Assembly (NCBI GenBank): GCA_937965665.1
Contig: CALCJE010000095.1
Span: 1-28,066, forward strand
DNA from: an uncultured Bacteroidales bacterium
Lineage (GTDB): Bacteria; Bacteroidota; Bacteroidia; Bacteroidales; UBA4417
Length of the DNA: 28,066 bases
Direction of reading: 5' to 3'
Shown: in pieces, positions 8,083-16,327 of the stretch
Layout of the letters: every line of letters starts with the position of its first letter
How positions within the stretch are numbered: position 1 is the first letter of the stretch
Position numbers and translations under genes: made by a program
The notes under the pieces: generated by a model
Seen by the model: only the letters and a program-made list of their open reading frames with translations
Databases searched by the model: none
What the model was told of the DNA's origin: nothing

Positions 8083-9178
8083 TTAAGTGCCTTCGCGCCC
8101 AAATTCCATCAGGTACGATTTGATAAAATCGTTCAGGTCGCCATCGAGCACCTCGAAAGCATTGGAAGTTTCGAACCCGGTTCGGATATCTTTCACCATT
8201 TTGTAGGGATGAAGCACATAATTACGGATTTGCGATCCCCATTCAATTTTTTTCTTGCTGCCTTCTATTTCGGCCTGTGCTTCTTTTTTCTTGCGGAGTT
8301 CAATTTCGTACAACTGCGATTTCAGCATCTGTATGGCTTTCTCGCGGTTTTGCTGTTGCGAACGTGTAACCTGGCATTCAATTACGATGCCTGAGGGAGC
8401 ATGGTAAAGCCTCACGGCGGTTTCAACCTTGTTCACATTCTGCCCGCCCGGGCCACTGCTGCGGAAGGTATCCCAGCTAATGTCGGCAGCACTGATTTGT
8501 ATATCGATATTATCATCTACCACCGGATACACATATACCGATGCAAATGAAGTATGGCGGCGGTTGGCCGAATCGAATGGCGAAAGCCTCACCAGGCGGT
8601 GAACGCCATTTTCCCCTTTAAGATATCCGAAAGCATGATCGCCTTCAATTTCGAGTGAAACAGATTTTATTCCGGCACCATCGCCTTCGTTCAGGTCGAG
8701 TTCGCGCACCTTGTAGTTGTTACGCTCGGCCCAGCGTATGTACATCCGCATCAGCATCTGCGCCCAGTCCTGGCTTTCGGTACCGCCGGCCCCCGAGTTT
8801 ATCTGTAAAATGGCGCTGAGCCCGTCTTCCTCGTTGCTGAGCATATTACGGAATTCAAGATCGTCGAAAACCTTCTCCGTTTTCTTAAAGGCTTCGTCCA
8901 CCTCTTCCTCTGTGGCTTCGCCAGCCTGGAAAAACTCGAACAGCACCTGCAAATCGGCAAGCGAGGCCTCAGCACTGGCGTAGGCATTGGTCCAGCTTTT
9001 CTTTTCCTGTATCGATTTCAGAACTACTTCTGCTTTTTTGGGATCGTTCCAGAACTCAGGTGCCTGTGTTATTTTTTCTTCTTCGGCAATCAGTTCAAGC
9101 CTGGTGTCCACGTCAAAGGAACCTCCTCAGCGCTTCGAGTCGCTTTGATAGTTCTCTAAGGGTTTCGTTGTTTATCAT
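8083..9178 (-). CDS. prfB: Peptide chain release factor 2, made by programmed +1 frameshift
   Basis: Release factor 2 ends translation at UGA and UAA. The long frame alone starts at a GTG (9111) and gives 342 residues, but the true start is the ATG at 9176-9178. From there 21 codons ([21 protein letters not shown]) run to CTT TGA C, where ribosomes slip +1 and continue with GAC GTG GAC, giving about 364 residues, the usual RF2 length. An internal AGGAGG sits three bases before CTT, exactly as in E. coli prfB. In the full protein the stop-reading tripeptide SPF is at about 199-201 ([13 protein letters not shown]) and the peptidyl-hydrolysis GGQ at about 244-246 ([11 protein letters not shown]). 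SPF rather than PxT distinguishes it from RF1. The 278 bases upstream to recX hold no gene. Confidence 0.96.
9112..9127 (-). promoter_or_regulatory. prfB: prfB +1 frameshift site with internal Shine-Dalgarno
   Basis: On the minus strand the bases read AGGAGG TTC CTT TGA C. The in-frame TGA (9113-9115) is the codon that RF2 itself reads, so low RF2 lets the ribosome slip from CTT to TTT and read GAC, restoring RF2 supply. The AGGAGG spaced three bases upstream is the stimulator known from bacterial prfB genes. This is notable here because most other genes in the window lack Shine-Dalgarno sites. Confidence 0.95.
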
Positions 9179-9456
9179 TGGGTCAGATTGAATTTATAGT
9201 TAATTGTTAATTGGCTTGATACCGAAGGACCATAGCCGATAGCTCTTGATATGTATTTTATTGTGTACTTAAATTTTGCACTTTGAAAGAGCCAGGAGTC
9301 GCAGGATCGGAGTTGTGTGTTTAGTTGAACAAATATCCTAAGTTTATTTTAAAAGGCACTTTGGTAACCAGGCAATTATTATTCCTGAGTGATTTCTCAG
9401 TGTTTAATCTCAGGACCTGAATCCGAAATTTTGATTTTAGGGTCATCCGTTAACCG

Positions 9457-9945
9457 TCAAAGATCAAACAGCTCCGAATCGTGCAAATGTAAGGCAATAA
9501 GTCCGGATTCGAAACCCCGTGAAGCTGCAAAATATGCTGCCTTTTGCTGATCAGCTGCGGAGTTGCCCCCAAGCTGATTTAATTTTTTCTTTAACAATGA
9601 ACTTAAAAATAACGTATATTCTTCCTGGTCAATTGCCGATAAGGCTTGCTGAATAAGGGATGCCGGTATTGACCTGGCCCGGAGACCGGCTGCAATTTTT
9701 AACTTTCCCCAGCCTTTCATCCTGAATTTTCCACGGGCATAGTTTTCAGCAAACCTTTTTTCGTTCAGGAAATCTTCGTCGATAAGCTGGTCGATGATCT
9801 GATCATAAAATTCACGATCTATATCCCACGACCTGATTTTCAGTTTCATTTCACTGATACACCGATCCTGCGCAGCGCAGTAATCAGCAGCCTTGCGGTA
9901 AGCCTGTCCGAAATCGGGTAAATACCCATCGCTCTCAGCAGGCAT
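9457..9945 (-). CDS. recX: Regulatory protein RecX
   Basis: This 162-residue protein belongs to the RecX family, which binds RecA filaments and limits their activity. The three repeated three-helix modules are visible: RSWDIDREFYDQIIDQLIDEDFLNEKRFAENYARGKFRMKGWGKLKI (about 38-84) contains the diagnostic DE.RFAE.Y.. and the G..KI..GL segment, followed by SIPASLIQQALSAID. The N-terminal part has two cysteines (YCAAQDRCISE), as in many RecX proteins. It starts five bases after the stop of the FKBP lipoprotein gene upstream and is likely co-transcribed with it. There is no recA in this window. Overlapping ATGs are absent, so the start at 9945 is favoured. Confidence 0.85.
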   Translation of the reverse strand: MPAESDGYLPDFGQAYRKAADYCAAQDRCISEMKLKIRSWDIDREFYDQIIDQLIDEDFLNEKRFAENYARGKFRMKGWGKLKIAAGLRARSIPASLIQQALSAIDQEEYTLFLSSLLKKKLNQLGGNSAADQQKAAYFAASRGFESGLIALHLHDSELFDL

Positions 9946-9950
9946 AGCTT

Positions 9951-10415
9951 TTACTTATTTGAGATTACTGAAACCAGTTCAACATCAAAAATCAACACCG
10001 AATTACGTGGAATTGAGCCCACAACCTTGTCACCATATCCAAGTGCCGAAGGTATCAGCAGTTTTATTTTCCCACCAGCACCAATCAGTGGCAAGCCTTC
10101 CTGCCACCCTCTAATCACCTGTGATAACGGGAAAGTGACCGGGGCAGTTGTGGTTTGGTCAAATACTGTACCATCGGCAAGGTAACCTTTATACTTGGCA
10201 GAAACTGACGAACTGATGCTTGGATGAACGCTTCCGCCCGGGACAGAAATAATGTAGTACAGCCCCGAAGCTGTAGACTGTGCTGTCAGGTTATGAGCCG
10301 TCAGGTAATCTTCGATAATTTGTTTGTCGATAGCACCGAAATCGACATCTTTTTCCTTGGTGCAGGCAAATGCAAAAACAAGTAAAAGGGACAGTGCAAG
10401 AATTTTACGAATCAT
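9951..10415 (-). CDS. FKBP-type peptidyl-prolyl isomerase lipoprotein (copy 1)
   Basis: This 154-residue lipoprotein catalyses cis-trans turning of X-Pro bonds, probably on the periplasmic face of a membrane. The signal peptide MIRKILALSLLLVFAFAC ends in a lipobox with the acylated cysteine at C18. The FKBP domain covers about residues 43-153, with VSAKYKGYLADGTVFDQT, PLSQVIRGWQEGLPLIGAGGKIKLLIPSALGYG and NSVLIFDVELVSV, all the usual FKBP core strands (the FD, V-I/W and Y pocket residues are present). The longer frame starting at 10436 adds seven residues ahead of the signal peptide, which would be unusual; the same start rule in the neighbouring paralogue also places its lipid cysteine at 18. 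A TACTTTTT element (minus, 10449-10456) is a weak -7 box. Confidence 0.9.
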   Translation of the reverse strand: MIRKILALSLLLVFAFACTKEKDVDFGAIDKQIIEDYLTAHNLTAQSTASGLYYIISVPGGSVHPSISSSVSAKYKGYLADGTVFDQTTTAPVTFPLSQVIRGWQEGLPLIGAGGKIKLLIPSALGYGDKVVGSIPRNSVLIFDVELVSVISNK

Positions 10416-10542
10416 ATTTCCGCTGGTTTTAAGCATAGTTCTGTATTAAAAAAGTATAAGTTACCGGATGACACAAGTTGTGCCGGAAAAGGTATTATGC
10501 GCCGCCGGAAGGTTGTATAACTTCAGGTAACAGGCGCAGTGG

Positions 10543-11022
10543 TTAATTGAAAATGTCAACCACCTCAATATCGAATACCAATACTGAATTTGCAGGAATT
10601 TTAGTGGATGCAACACTGCCATAGCCCAGTGCAGAAGGGATGACGAGTTTTATTTTTCCCCCGACACCTACCAGTTGCATGCCTTCTTTCCACCCGGATA
10701 TGATTCCGCTGCTGAGCGTAAAATCAGCCGGATTGCCACTCGAATAAGTCGACTGGTCAAAAATGGTACCATCGAGCAGGTAACCCTTGTACATTACCCT
10801 TACCGTTGAATTAATATTCGGATGATAAGCTGCGCCGGGTTCCTCAATTACATAATACAAACCGGTTGATGTTGATTTGGCTACCGAAGTGAGTCCTTTG
10901 TCTGCCAGGTAGGCCTCAATTTTTTGTTTATCCACAGCACTGTAAGCATCAGTAGTTTCAGTCTTGCTGCAAGCTGCGGCAACCATCAGTAAAAGGGAGA
11001 AAGCTATAAATTTTCTAAACAT
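10543..11022 (-). CDS. FKBP-type peptidyl-prolyl isomerase lipoprotein (copy 2)
   Basis: This 159-residue protein is a close paralogue of the gene just downstream. The signal peptide MFRKFIAFSLLLMVAAAC puts the lipid-modified cysteine at C18, as in copy 1. The FKBP domain includes VMYKGYLLDGTIFDQST, SSGIISGWKEGMQLVGVGGKIKLVIPSALGYG and NSVLVFDIEVVDI. Compared with copy 1 it has a slightly longer loop before the SSG strand (YSSGNPADF). A longer frame begins at 11034, but the -7 box at 11048-11055 would put the transcript start near 11041, which favours the inner ATG. The two copies are probably a tandem duplication; whether they handle different client proteins cannot be read from sequence. 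Confidence 0.9.
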   Translation of the reverse strand: MFRKFIAFSLLLMVAAACSKTETTDAYSAVDKQKIEAYLADKGLTSVAKSTSTGLYYVIEEPGAAYHPNINSTVRVMYKGYLLDGTIFDQSTYSSGNPADFTLSSGIISGWKEGMQLVGVGGKIKLVIPSALGYGSVASTKIPANSVLVFDIEVVDIFN

Positions 11023-11047
11023 ATGGTTCATCATTTTTTTAAAAGCA

Positions 11048-11055
11048 CAAAGTTA
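11048..11055 (-). promoter_or_regulatory. Candidate -7 box for FKBP copy 2
   Basis: The minus strand reads TAACTTTG, an exact TAnnTTTG match, 26 bases before the ATG at 11022. The -33 region has no obvious TTG. The rest of the 340-base gap up to the ArsM-like gene (11023-11364) holds no gene or clear terminator that I can support. Confidence 0.45.
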
Positions 11056-11364
11056 AACGTTTGGGGCATACAGATTTTTATAAGGGTTAATTTTCATTCA
11101 TATAGTTCCTGATTTTAACAAATTTTCTAAAAAACGTTGATTAAAAGCCCTTTATTGGTGGCGCGGATACCACACCTGATCGTGTAACAATTCATTTTAT
11201 ATGCCGCCTGCTACATCCCGAAAATTCAATTTAGCACCTTAGCCATTTATCATATTAAAAAAATTAAATATTTGAAACAGTTAAACCTTATGCCTGAATT
11301 GTTGTTATGCTGAGGATTAATAGTGTTTCCCCTTTCAAAAATTCAAGAACAAAAAATACATATT

Positions 11365-12156
11365 ATGGAGGTAGAAGTAAAATCAATTGAAAACAAAGAT
11401 AAAGTCAGTAACAGTGCCTGTGGCTGTGGATCAGGCGGTTGCGGCTGCCATTCAGGTAGCCATGGCCATTCGGAAGTAAACCCTAACCTTCCCTCGCGTT
11501 TCCAGCTTCTTCAGGAAGGCGACCGCGTGGTTGAATTCGGATCAGGACACGGAAGCGATTGCATTTCGGCGGCCAGCGTGGTAGGGCCAACCGGAAAAGT
11601 TGTCGGCATCGACCTCTCGGAAGAAAACATCAGTACTGCCCGGGCTATGGTTGATTCGATGAAGGTTCACAATGTGGAATTCAGGCAGGGCAATATCGAA
11701 AATGTGCCGCTGCCCGACGAATATGCCAATGTAATTTATGCAACCTGTGTTTTTAACCTGCAGGATAACAAGCAAAAAGTGGCTGACGAAATGTACCGGG
11801 TGGTCGTCCACAACGGATATGTTTGCGTGTCGGACTTTGTAATTATTAACGATATCCCCGATGGACTGCGCAAAGAAGCTTCGGCTATAGCAGGCTGTAT
11901 TGCCGGTGCCGAAAAAGCAGAAGTTTTCATGAGCTATTTCCAGAAAACCGGTTTTACGCAGGGCGGTATTGTCGAGGTGAACAAGGTTGAACTCCCCAAT
12001 GATCTGCTCGAAAAATACCTGGATGCCGACATGATTAAGAAGTATAACGATATAAATTCCGACGATGGCATTTTCAGCGTGGTGCTGGTGGTTGAAAAAC
12101 CTGAAACCTGCAATGCCGAAACCTGCTGCAAGAACGTTGACAAACACAAAAATTAA
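11365..12156 (+). CDS. arsM: ArsM-like arsenite S-adenosylmethionine methyltransferase
   Basis: This 263-residue protein (from the ATG at 11365) is a SAM-dependent class I methyltransferase of the ArsM branch, which methylates As(III) to volatile or less reactive species. SAM motif I is VVEFGSGHGSDC (55-66). Three cysteines match the arsenite-binding positions of ArsM in context: C66 in GSDC, C128 in YATCVFNL and C178 in AGCIAGAE, the last two 50 residues apart as in characterised ArsM. The C-terminus has a Cys-rich ETCNAETCCKN, also usual in the family. The N-terminus is unusual, with four cysteines and several histidines (SACGCGSGGCGCHSGSHGH) before the domain, possibly for metal binding. 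A GTG-initiated extension from 11323 adds 14 residues with no support. Actual arsenic methylation is inferred. No arsR or arsenite pump is next to it. Confidence 0.82.
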   Translation: MEVEVKSIENKDKVSNSACGCGSGGCGCHSGSHGHSEVNPNLPSRFQLLQEGDRVVEFGSGHGSDCISAASVVGPTGKVVGIDLSEENISTARAMVDSMKVHNVEFRQGNIENVPLPDEYANVIYATCVFNLQDNKQKVADEMYRVVVHNGYVCVSDFVIINDIPDGLRKEASAIAGCIAGAEKAEVFMSYFQKTGFTQGGIVEVNKVELPNDLLEKYLDADMIKKYNDINSDDGIFSVVLVVEKPETCNAETCCKNVDKHKN

Positions 12157-12198
12157 CCTGATACCAGTATAGTTCTATACTGCTGGCATTTATTACAG

Positions 12199-12249
12199 GC
12201 ACAGATGATTTGCAGGATAATACCTGTTGGTCATCTGTGCTTTTTGTTT
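12199..12249 (+). terminator. Intrinsic terminator after the ArsM-like gene
   Basis: GCACAGATGA (12199-12208) pairs perfectly with TCATCTGTGC (12231-12240), followed by TTTTTGTTT. A nested CAGG/CCTG stem sits in the loop. A further perfect stem, CAGTATAG with CTATACTG, lies just before it at about 12167-12184. The position, right after the methyltransferase, also shows that the C25 protease frame starting at a TTG at 12210 would begin inside this hairpin, so that start is wrong. Confidence 0.88.
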
Positions 12250-12314
12250 ATAGTCCTCCCCAAATCGCGGCTATTTTATCGATAACTTTACAGCCCATTT
12301 CGGCTCGCCCAATC

Positions 12315-15300
12315 ATGACAAAGTCCCAGCGTTTTTTTCAAAAACAGGTAATACCATGGGTATTGCTCATTTTGACAACAAACTGTCTGGATGTTGTGGC
12401 CGCCGGGGTAATCATCCTGAACCCAAAAGGCGAAAATAAACTTACCATTGTTGAGAATACAAGTACCCGCCTGCAGATTTTGAACACCTTCAGCCATTTC
12501 AGTATATTCACAAGGAGCACCAGCATGGGTAACTTCGCTGAAATGCAGGCCGGCTCCTATTCGAAAACAAATATGGCCGGGGCACCCCAGTTGCCGGTCC
12601 TGGGCCGCCTTATCGAAGTTCCGGAAGGAGCCACCACACAGGTAAGGGTTATAAGTTTTAAACTTACGGAATACAAACTCTCCGATTTGGGAGTTTTCAC
12701 AAAAATCTACCCAGCTCAGCATCCGCAATCCAAACAAAGTACAGGAGAAAAACCCTTGGTAATAAACCAGGAGTTGTATGAATCCAATGCCTTTTATGGC
12801 GAGCCCCTGGCCCGTGCTGAACAGGCCGGAAACATGCGCGGGGTGCAACTGGCAAATCTTATGATCGCTCCTGTACAATATAACCCGGTTACCAACTGCA
12901 TCAGGGTATACGACAGCCTGTTGGTTGAAGTTACCTTTAACCAAATTCTGAAATCGAAAAATGCCGGAAATACGGCTGGCAAAGCATCACCATACTTCGA
13001 AAAAACATTCAGCACTTTACTCAACAGTAAGCGTGAAAATAGCCTTCCGGCAGCTGCCGTACCCGTAAAATATGTTATTGTCGCCGATCCGCTGTTCCGC
13101 GAAGCCATTCAGCCTTTCGTGCAATGGAAGACAAAGCGGGGATTTAACGTTGTGCAGGCATATACCAGCGATCCGCTGGTGGGCAGTACCGCCAGTTCCA
13201 TAAAAGCATACCTGAAAAATCTTTACACTTCGGCCACTGCAGCTGACCCCGCACCCACTTTTGTGCTTTTTGTTGGTGATGTTGAGCAGGTGCCCACTTT
13301 CCGTTGCCTGAACCATGTGAGCGATTTATATTATTGCGAATATACCGGCGATTATCTTCCCGAGGCTTTTTACGGACGGTTTTCGGCCCGAACCGTTGCT
13401 GAATTATTGCCCCAGCTTAATAAAACCCTGCAATACGAACAGTGCCTGGCGCCCGACCTTTCATACCTGGGTAACAGCGTACTGGCAGCCGGAGCCGATG
13501 CCACTCACCAGCTCAGGTGGGGCAACGGCCAGGTTAATTATCTCACTTCATGTTATTTCAATGCGGAGCATAATATCCTGGCTAAAACATACCTTCAGCC
13601 CGAACCCGCCAATGCAGGCTATGCACAGAAAATAAAGGCCGACTTAAGCCAGGGTGTAGCTTTCGCATGTTATTCGGCACATGGCGATGTGGCGGGCTGG
13701 TCGAATCCTTCGTTTACCATTCCGGATATACAGGCATTACAGAACAACGGGAAATACCCGCTTATTGTAGCAAACTCCTGCCAGACAGCCGCTTTCGATT
13801 TGCAATCCTTTGGTGAAGAAATGGTAAGAGCCGAAAACAAAGGGGCGCTCGGGTATATCGGAACAACGGATCTGAGCTACTGGGACGAAGATTTCTGGTG
13901 GACGGCGGGCTATGGATCCATTACAGCTAACCCAACATACGAAACTACCGGTCCGGGTGCATACGACCGCATGTTTCACACACATAGCGAACCGCGGCCC
14001 GAATGGTGCAGCACCATGGGACAAATGGTATTTGCCGGCAACCTGGCCGTACAGGCTTCAAATTCAGGCTTGAAACAATACTACTGGGAAATCTACTGCC
14101 TGCTGGGTGATCCCTCAACCATGATATATTTTTCAGAACCCGCTGCAATATCAGCCGGTTTCAACCACCTGTTGCCCCTGCACTCAACATCGTTGCAGGT
14201 AAATACTGAACCTTTCGCCTATGTTGCGCTGAGCAAAAACAACATCTTGCTTGGCGTTGCCGAAGCGGATGAAAACGGGCAGGCTAAAATTGCAACCGGT
14301 ATGCTTTCCGATACCGGCTATGCCCAGGTTGTGATTACGGCACAAAACCGAAAACCTTTCACTGACAGCATCCTGATAGTTCAACCTGCAGGACCATACC
14401 TGGTTGCGGAGGCTGTTCAAGTCAGCGACAAACATGGAAATAACAATCAACAGCCTGAACCGGGTGAGACACTTTCGGTGGATATCACCTTGCGTAATAT
14501 CGGGCTTTTGGGTGCAAAAAATGTAACATTAAAACTAGCTCCTGACGATGCCTACCTGCAAACGGAACAAGAAACAATAAACTGGCCGGATATTCCCGCC
14601 GGGGAGTCCGTTTCCCGGAATGAAATTTTCAATATCGGGGTAAAAGAGAATGCTCCCGATCAGCACAAGGCAGTAATAAAGTTGATTGCCGATGCCGACA
14701 CCCTTGTTTTTACATCCGGTTTCAGTTTCACACTGAATGCCCCACACCTGCTTACCGGGTCCATCACCATCAGCGATTCGGCAGGCAACAACAACCAACA
14801 GGCCGATCCGGGCGAAACCCTGTATATTTCATTCCCAACCACAAACACTGGCCATAGCGCATCGGGCGAAATTACCACCCGGTTATTTGCTTCCTCACCC
14901 CAGGTACACACCGAAATGAAACCTGTACTCAACCCTGCATTGATGCCCGGTGAAACCATGCGTTCCGTTTTCAAGGTTACGCCGGATGCCGGGCTATTGC
15001 CCGGAAGTTCCTTTGTACTATATGCATCTGCTTCGGGCGGATATTACAGCAATGTTAGCAATACAAATGTTACTGTAGGCGCCATGACCGAAAATTTTGA
15101 AACCGGCGACTTTAAAAATTACAACTGGCAGCTCACCGGTAACCAACCCTGGTACATAGATGTAAATGAAAAACAGGAAGGGCTCTTTTCGGCAAGGTCG
15201 GGGCTGATCAGCGATACCGAGAAAAGTGAAATGAAACTGGAGGCACTGGTTCTTTTCGACGACACCCTCAGCTTTTACCGGAAGGTTTCCTCCGAAAACG

Positions 15301-16235
15301 GCTACGATTTCCTTACATTTTACCTGGATGGCAATGAACTTGGACATTGGAGCGGAAACACCGGCTGGGTAAAAGCCAGTTTCCTGGTTACAGCCGGCAA
15401 ACATTTTTTCAGCTGGGTTTACCAGAAAGACGAAGCAACAGCAGCTGGCACCGACGCTGCCTGGGTTGATGACATCCATTTACCGGTAATGAGCCAGGTA
15501 AACCAGGCCCCACTATCAGCAAAAATTGTAGCAGTACCTGCAGAAATATGCCCCGGCGGGCAATCGCAGCTTTTTGTCCTGCCCTCAGGCGGAAATTCGG
15601 AATACAGCTACCAGTGGGATTTCAATCCTACACTGAGCGATTCGCTGGTATTCAATCCAATGGTTTCGCCCCGGGAAACAACCACCTATTATGTTAAAAC
15701 AGTAAGTGGCAATATCACAGTACGCGATTCGGTAACGGTACAGGTAGCGCCGGCAGATGCGCCACCGGTAGTTTCCGTTTCGGGCGATCACCTGGTTTCG
15801 TCGGCCATAAACGGCAACCAGTGGTACAACAGCCAGGGCATGATTGAAGGGGCAACAGGCCCGGTCTTTTATCCCCTGCAGTCCGGTATTTATTATGTGA
15901 AAACACTAAATCCAACAGGCTGCTATTCCGGACCCTCCAACGAGACAGCATTTATTTTTAACGGATTAACAACGCCTGAAAATGATTTTACGGTGTCACC
16001 AAACCCTTCAAACGGTTCATTCAGGCTGGTTTATACACTAAAAAAATCGTGTTACACCCGGATTCAGATCCTCAACCTGATGGGCCATGTGGTTGCCACC
16101 CTCGGGGATGGCATTAAACCGGCAGGTGTTCAGCAGGTAGATTTCAACCATGGCACACTGCCCCCGGGAATATACACCTGCAAGTTGTCGCTTGGCGGCG
16201 AAGTGCATTCAAAAAAACTGGTTATCACGAATTAA
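12315..16235 (+). CDS. Secreted gingipain-family (C25) cysteine protease with T9SS sorting domain
   Basis: This 1306-residue protein (ATG at 12315) is a large exported protease. It has an N-terminal signal helix (VIPWVLLILTTNCLDVVAA), a propeptide-like region to about residue 245, and a caspase-like C25 domain at about 250-600 that begins KYVIVADPLF. The catalytic dyad is visible: H456 in YSAHGD and C489 in ANSCQT. Two CARDB-like beta modules follow at about 700-905, both containing GNNNQQ then PGETL, a clear internal duplication. A jelly-roll/MAM-like domain lies at about 923-1058, a PKD/Ig-like domain at about 1065-1145, and the last ~85 residues are a Por secretion tail (SPNPSNGSFRL to GIYTCKLSLGGEVHSKKLVITN), the T9SS signal. 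It is thus cargo of T9SS, and not the PorU sortase, which lacks a sorting tail. A weak -7 box TAACTTTA lies at 12283-12290. Confidence 0.92.
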   Translation: MTKSQRFFQKQVIPWVLLILTTNCLDVVAAGVIILNPKGENKLTIVENTSTRLQILNTFSHFSIFTRSTSMGNFAEMQAGSYSKTNMAGAPQLPVLGRLIEVPEGATTQVRVISFKLTEYKLSDLGVFTKIYPAQHPQSKQSTGEKPLVINQELYESNAFYGEPLARAEQAGNMRGVQLANLMIAPVQYNPVTNCIRVYDSLLVEVTFNQILKSKNAGNTAGKASPYFEKTFSTLLNSKRENSLPAAAVPVKYVIVADPLFREAIQPFVQWKTKRGFNVVQAYTSDPLVGSTASSIKAYLKNLYTSATAADPAPTFVLFVGDVEQVPTFRCLNHVSDLYYCEYTGDYLPEAFYGRFSARTVAELLPQLNKTLQYEQCLAPDLSYLGNSVLAAGADATHQLRWGNGQVNYLTSCYFNAEHNILAKTYLQPEPANAGYAQKIKADLSQGVAFACYSAHGDVAGWSNPSFTIPDIQALQNNGKYPLIVANSCQTAAFDLQSFGEEMVRAENKGALGYIGTTDLSYWDEDFWWTAGYGSITANPTYETTGPGAYDRMFHTHSEPRPEWCSTMGQMVFAGNLAVQASNSGLKQYYWEIYCLLGDPSTMIYFSEPAAISAGFNHLLPLHSTSLQVNTEPFAYVALSKNNILLGVAEADENGQAKIATGMLSDTGYAQVVITAQNRKPFTDSILIVQPAGPYLVAEAVQVSDKHGNNNQQPEPGETLSVDITLRNIGLLGAKNVTLKLAPDDAYLQTEQETINWPDIPAGESVSRNEIFNIGVKENAPDQHKAVIKLIADADTLVFTSGFSFTLNAPHLLTGSITISDSAGNNNQQADPGETLYISFPTTNTGHSASGEITTRLFASSPQVHTEMKPVLNPALMPGETMRSVFKVTPDAGLLPGSSFVLYASASGGYYSNVSNTNVTVGAMTENFETGDFKNYNWQLTGNQPWYIDVNEKQEGLFSARSGLISDTEKSEMKLEALVLFDDTLSFYRKVSSENGYDFLTFYLDGNELGHWSGNTGWVKASFLVTAGKHFFSWVYQKDEATAAGTDAAWVDDIHLPVMSQVNQAPLSAKIVAVPAEICPGGQSQLFVLPSGGNSEYSYQWDFNPTLSDSLVFNPMVSPRETTTYYVKTVSGNITVRDSVTVQVAPADAPPVVSVSGDHLVSSAINGNQWYNSQGMIEGATGPVFYPLQSGIYYVKTLNPTGCYSGPSNETAFIFNGLTTPENDFTVSPNPSNGSFRLVYTLKKSCYTRIQILNLMGHVVATLGDGIKPAGVQQVDFNHGTLPPGIYTCKLSLGGEVHSKKLVITN

Positions 16236-16260
16236 TTACAGTTTGTTTCTCTGAACTTAA

Positions 16261-16268
16261 TACTTTTG
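16261..16268 (+). promoter_or_regulatory. Candidate -7 box for the M14 peptidase
   Basis: TACTTTTG matches TAnnTTTG exactly, 60 bases before the M14 peptidase start. TTTG at 16242-16245 may serve as the -33 box, but the 15-base gap is shorter than usual. It suggests the peptidase can be expressed apart from the C25 protease. Confidence 0.5.
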
Positions 16269-16327
16269 AAACCTCAACCTGCACCGGGCATATCCCCGGC
16301 AACACATAAAAACTGAACAACTGAATT

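Noticed and set aside
10464..10486. Hairpin CCGG..CACAA-G-TTGTG..CCGG between the FKBP genes
   Set aside because: It has a four-base bulge and no T-run directly after it on either strand, so it is not a convincing terminator.
11542..12147. 201-codon open frame on the minus strand
   Set aside because: It is antisense to the ArsM-like gene, whose frame has clear SAM and cysteine motifs.
12210..12314. N-terminal extension of the C25 protease from a TTG start
   Set aside because: It begins inside the hairpin loop of the terminator of the preceding gene and precedes the signal peptide; the ATG at 12315 fits better.
12288..12944. 218-codon open frame on the minus strand
   Set aside because: It is antisense to the C25 protease and shows no protein-like motif.
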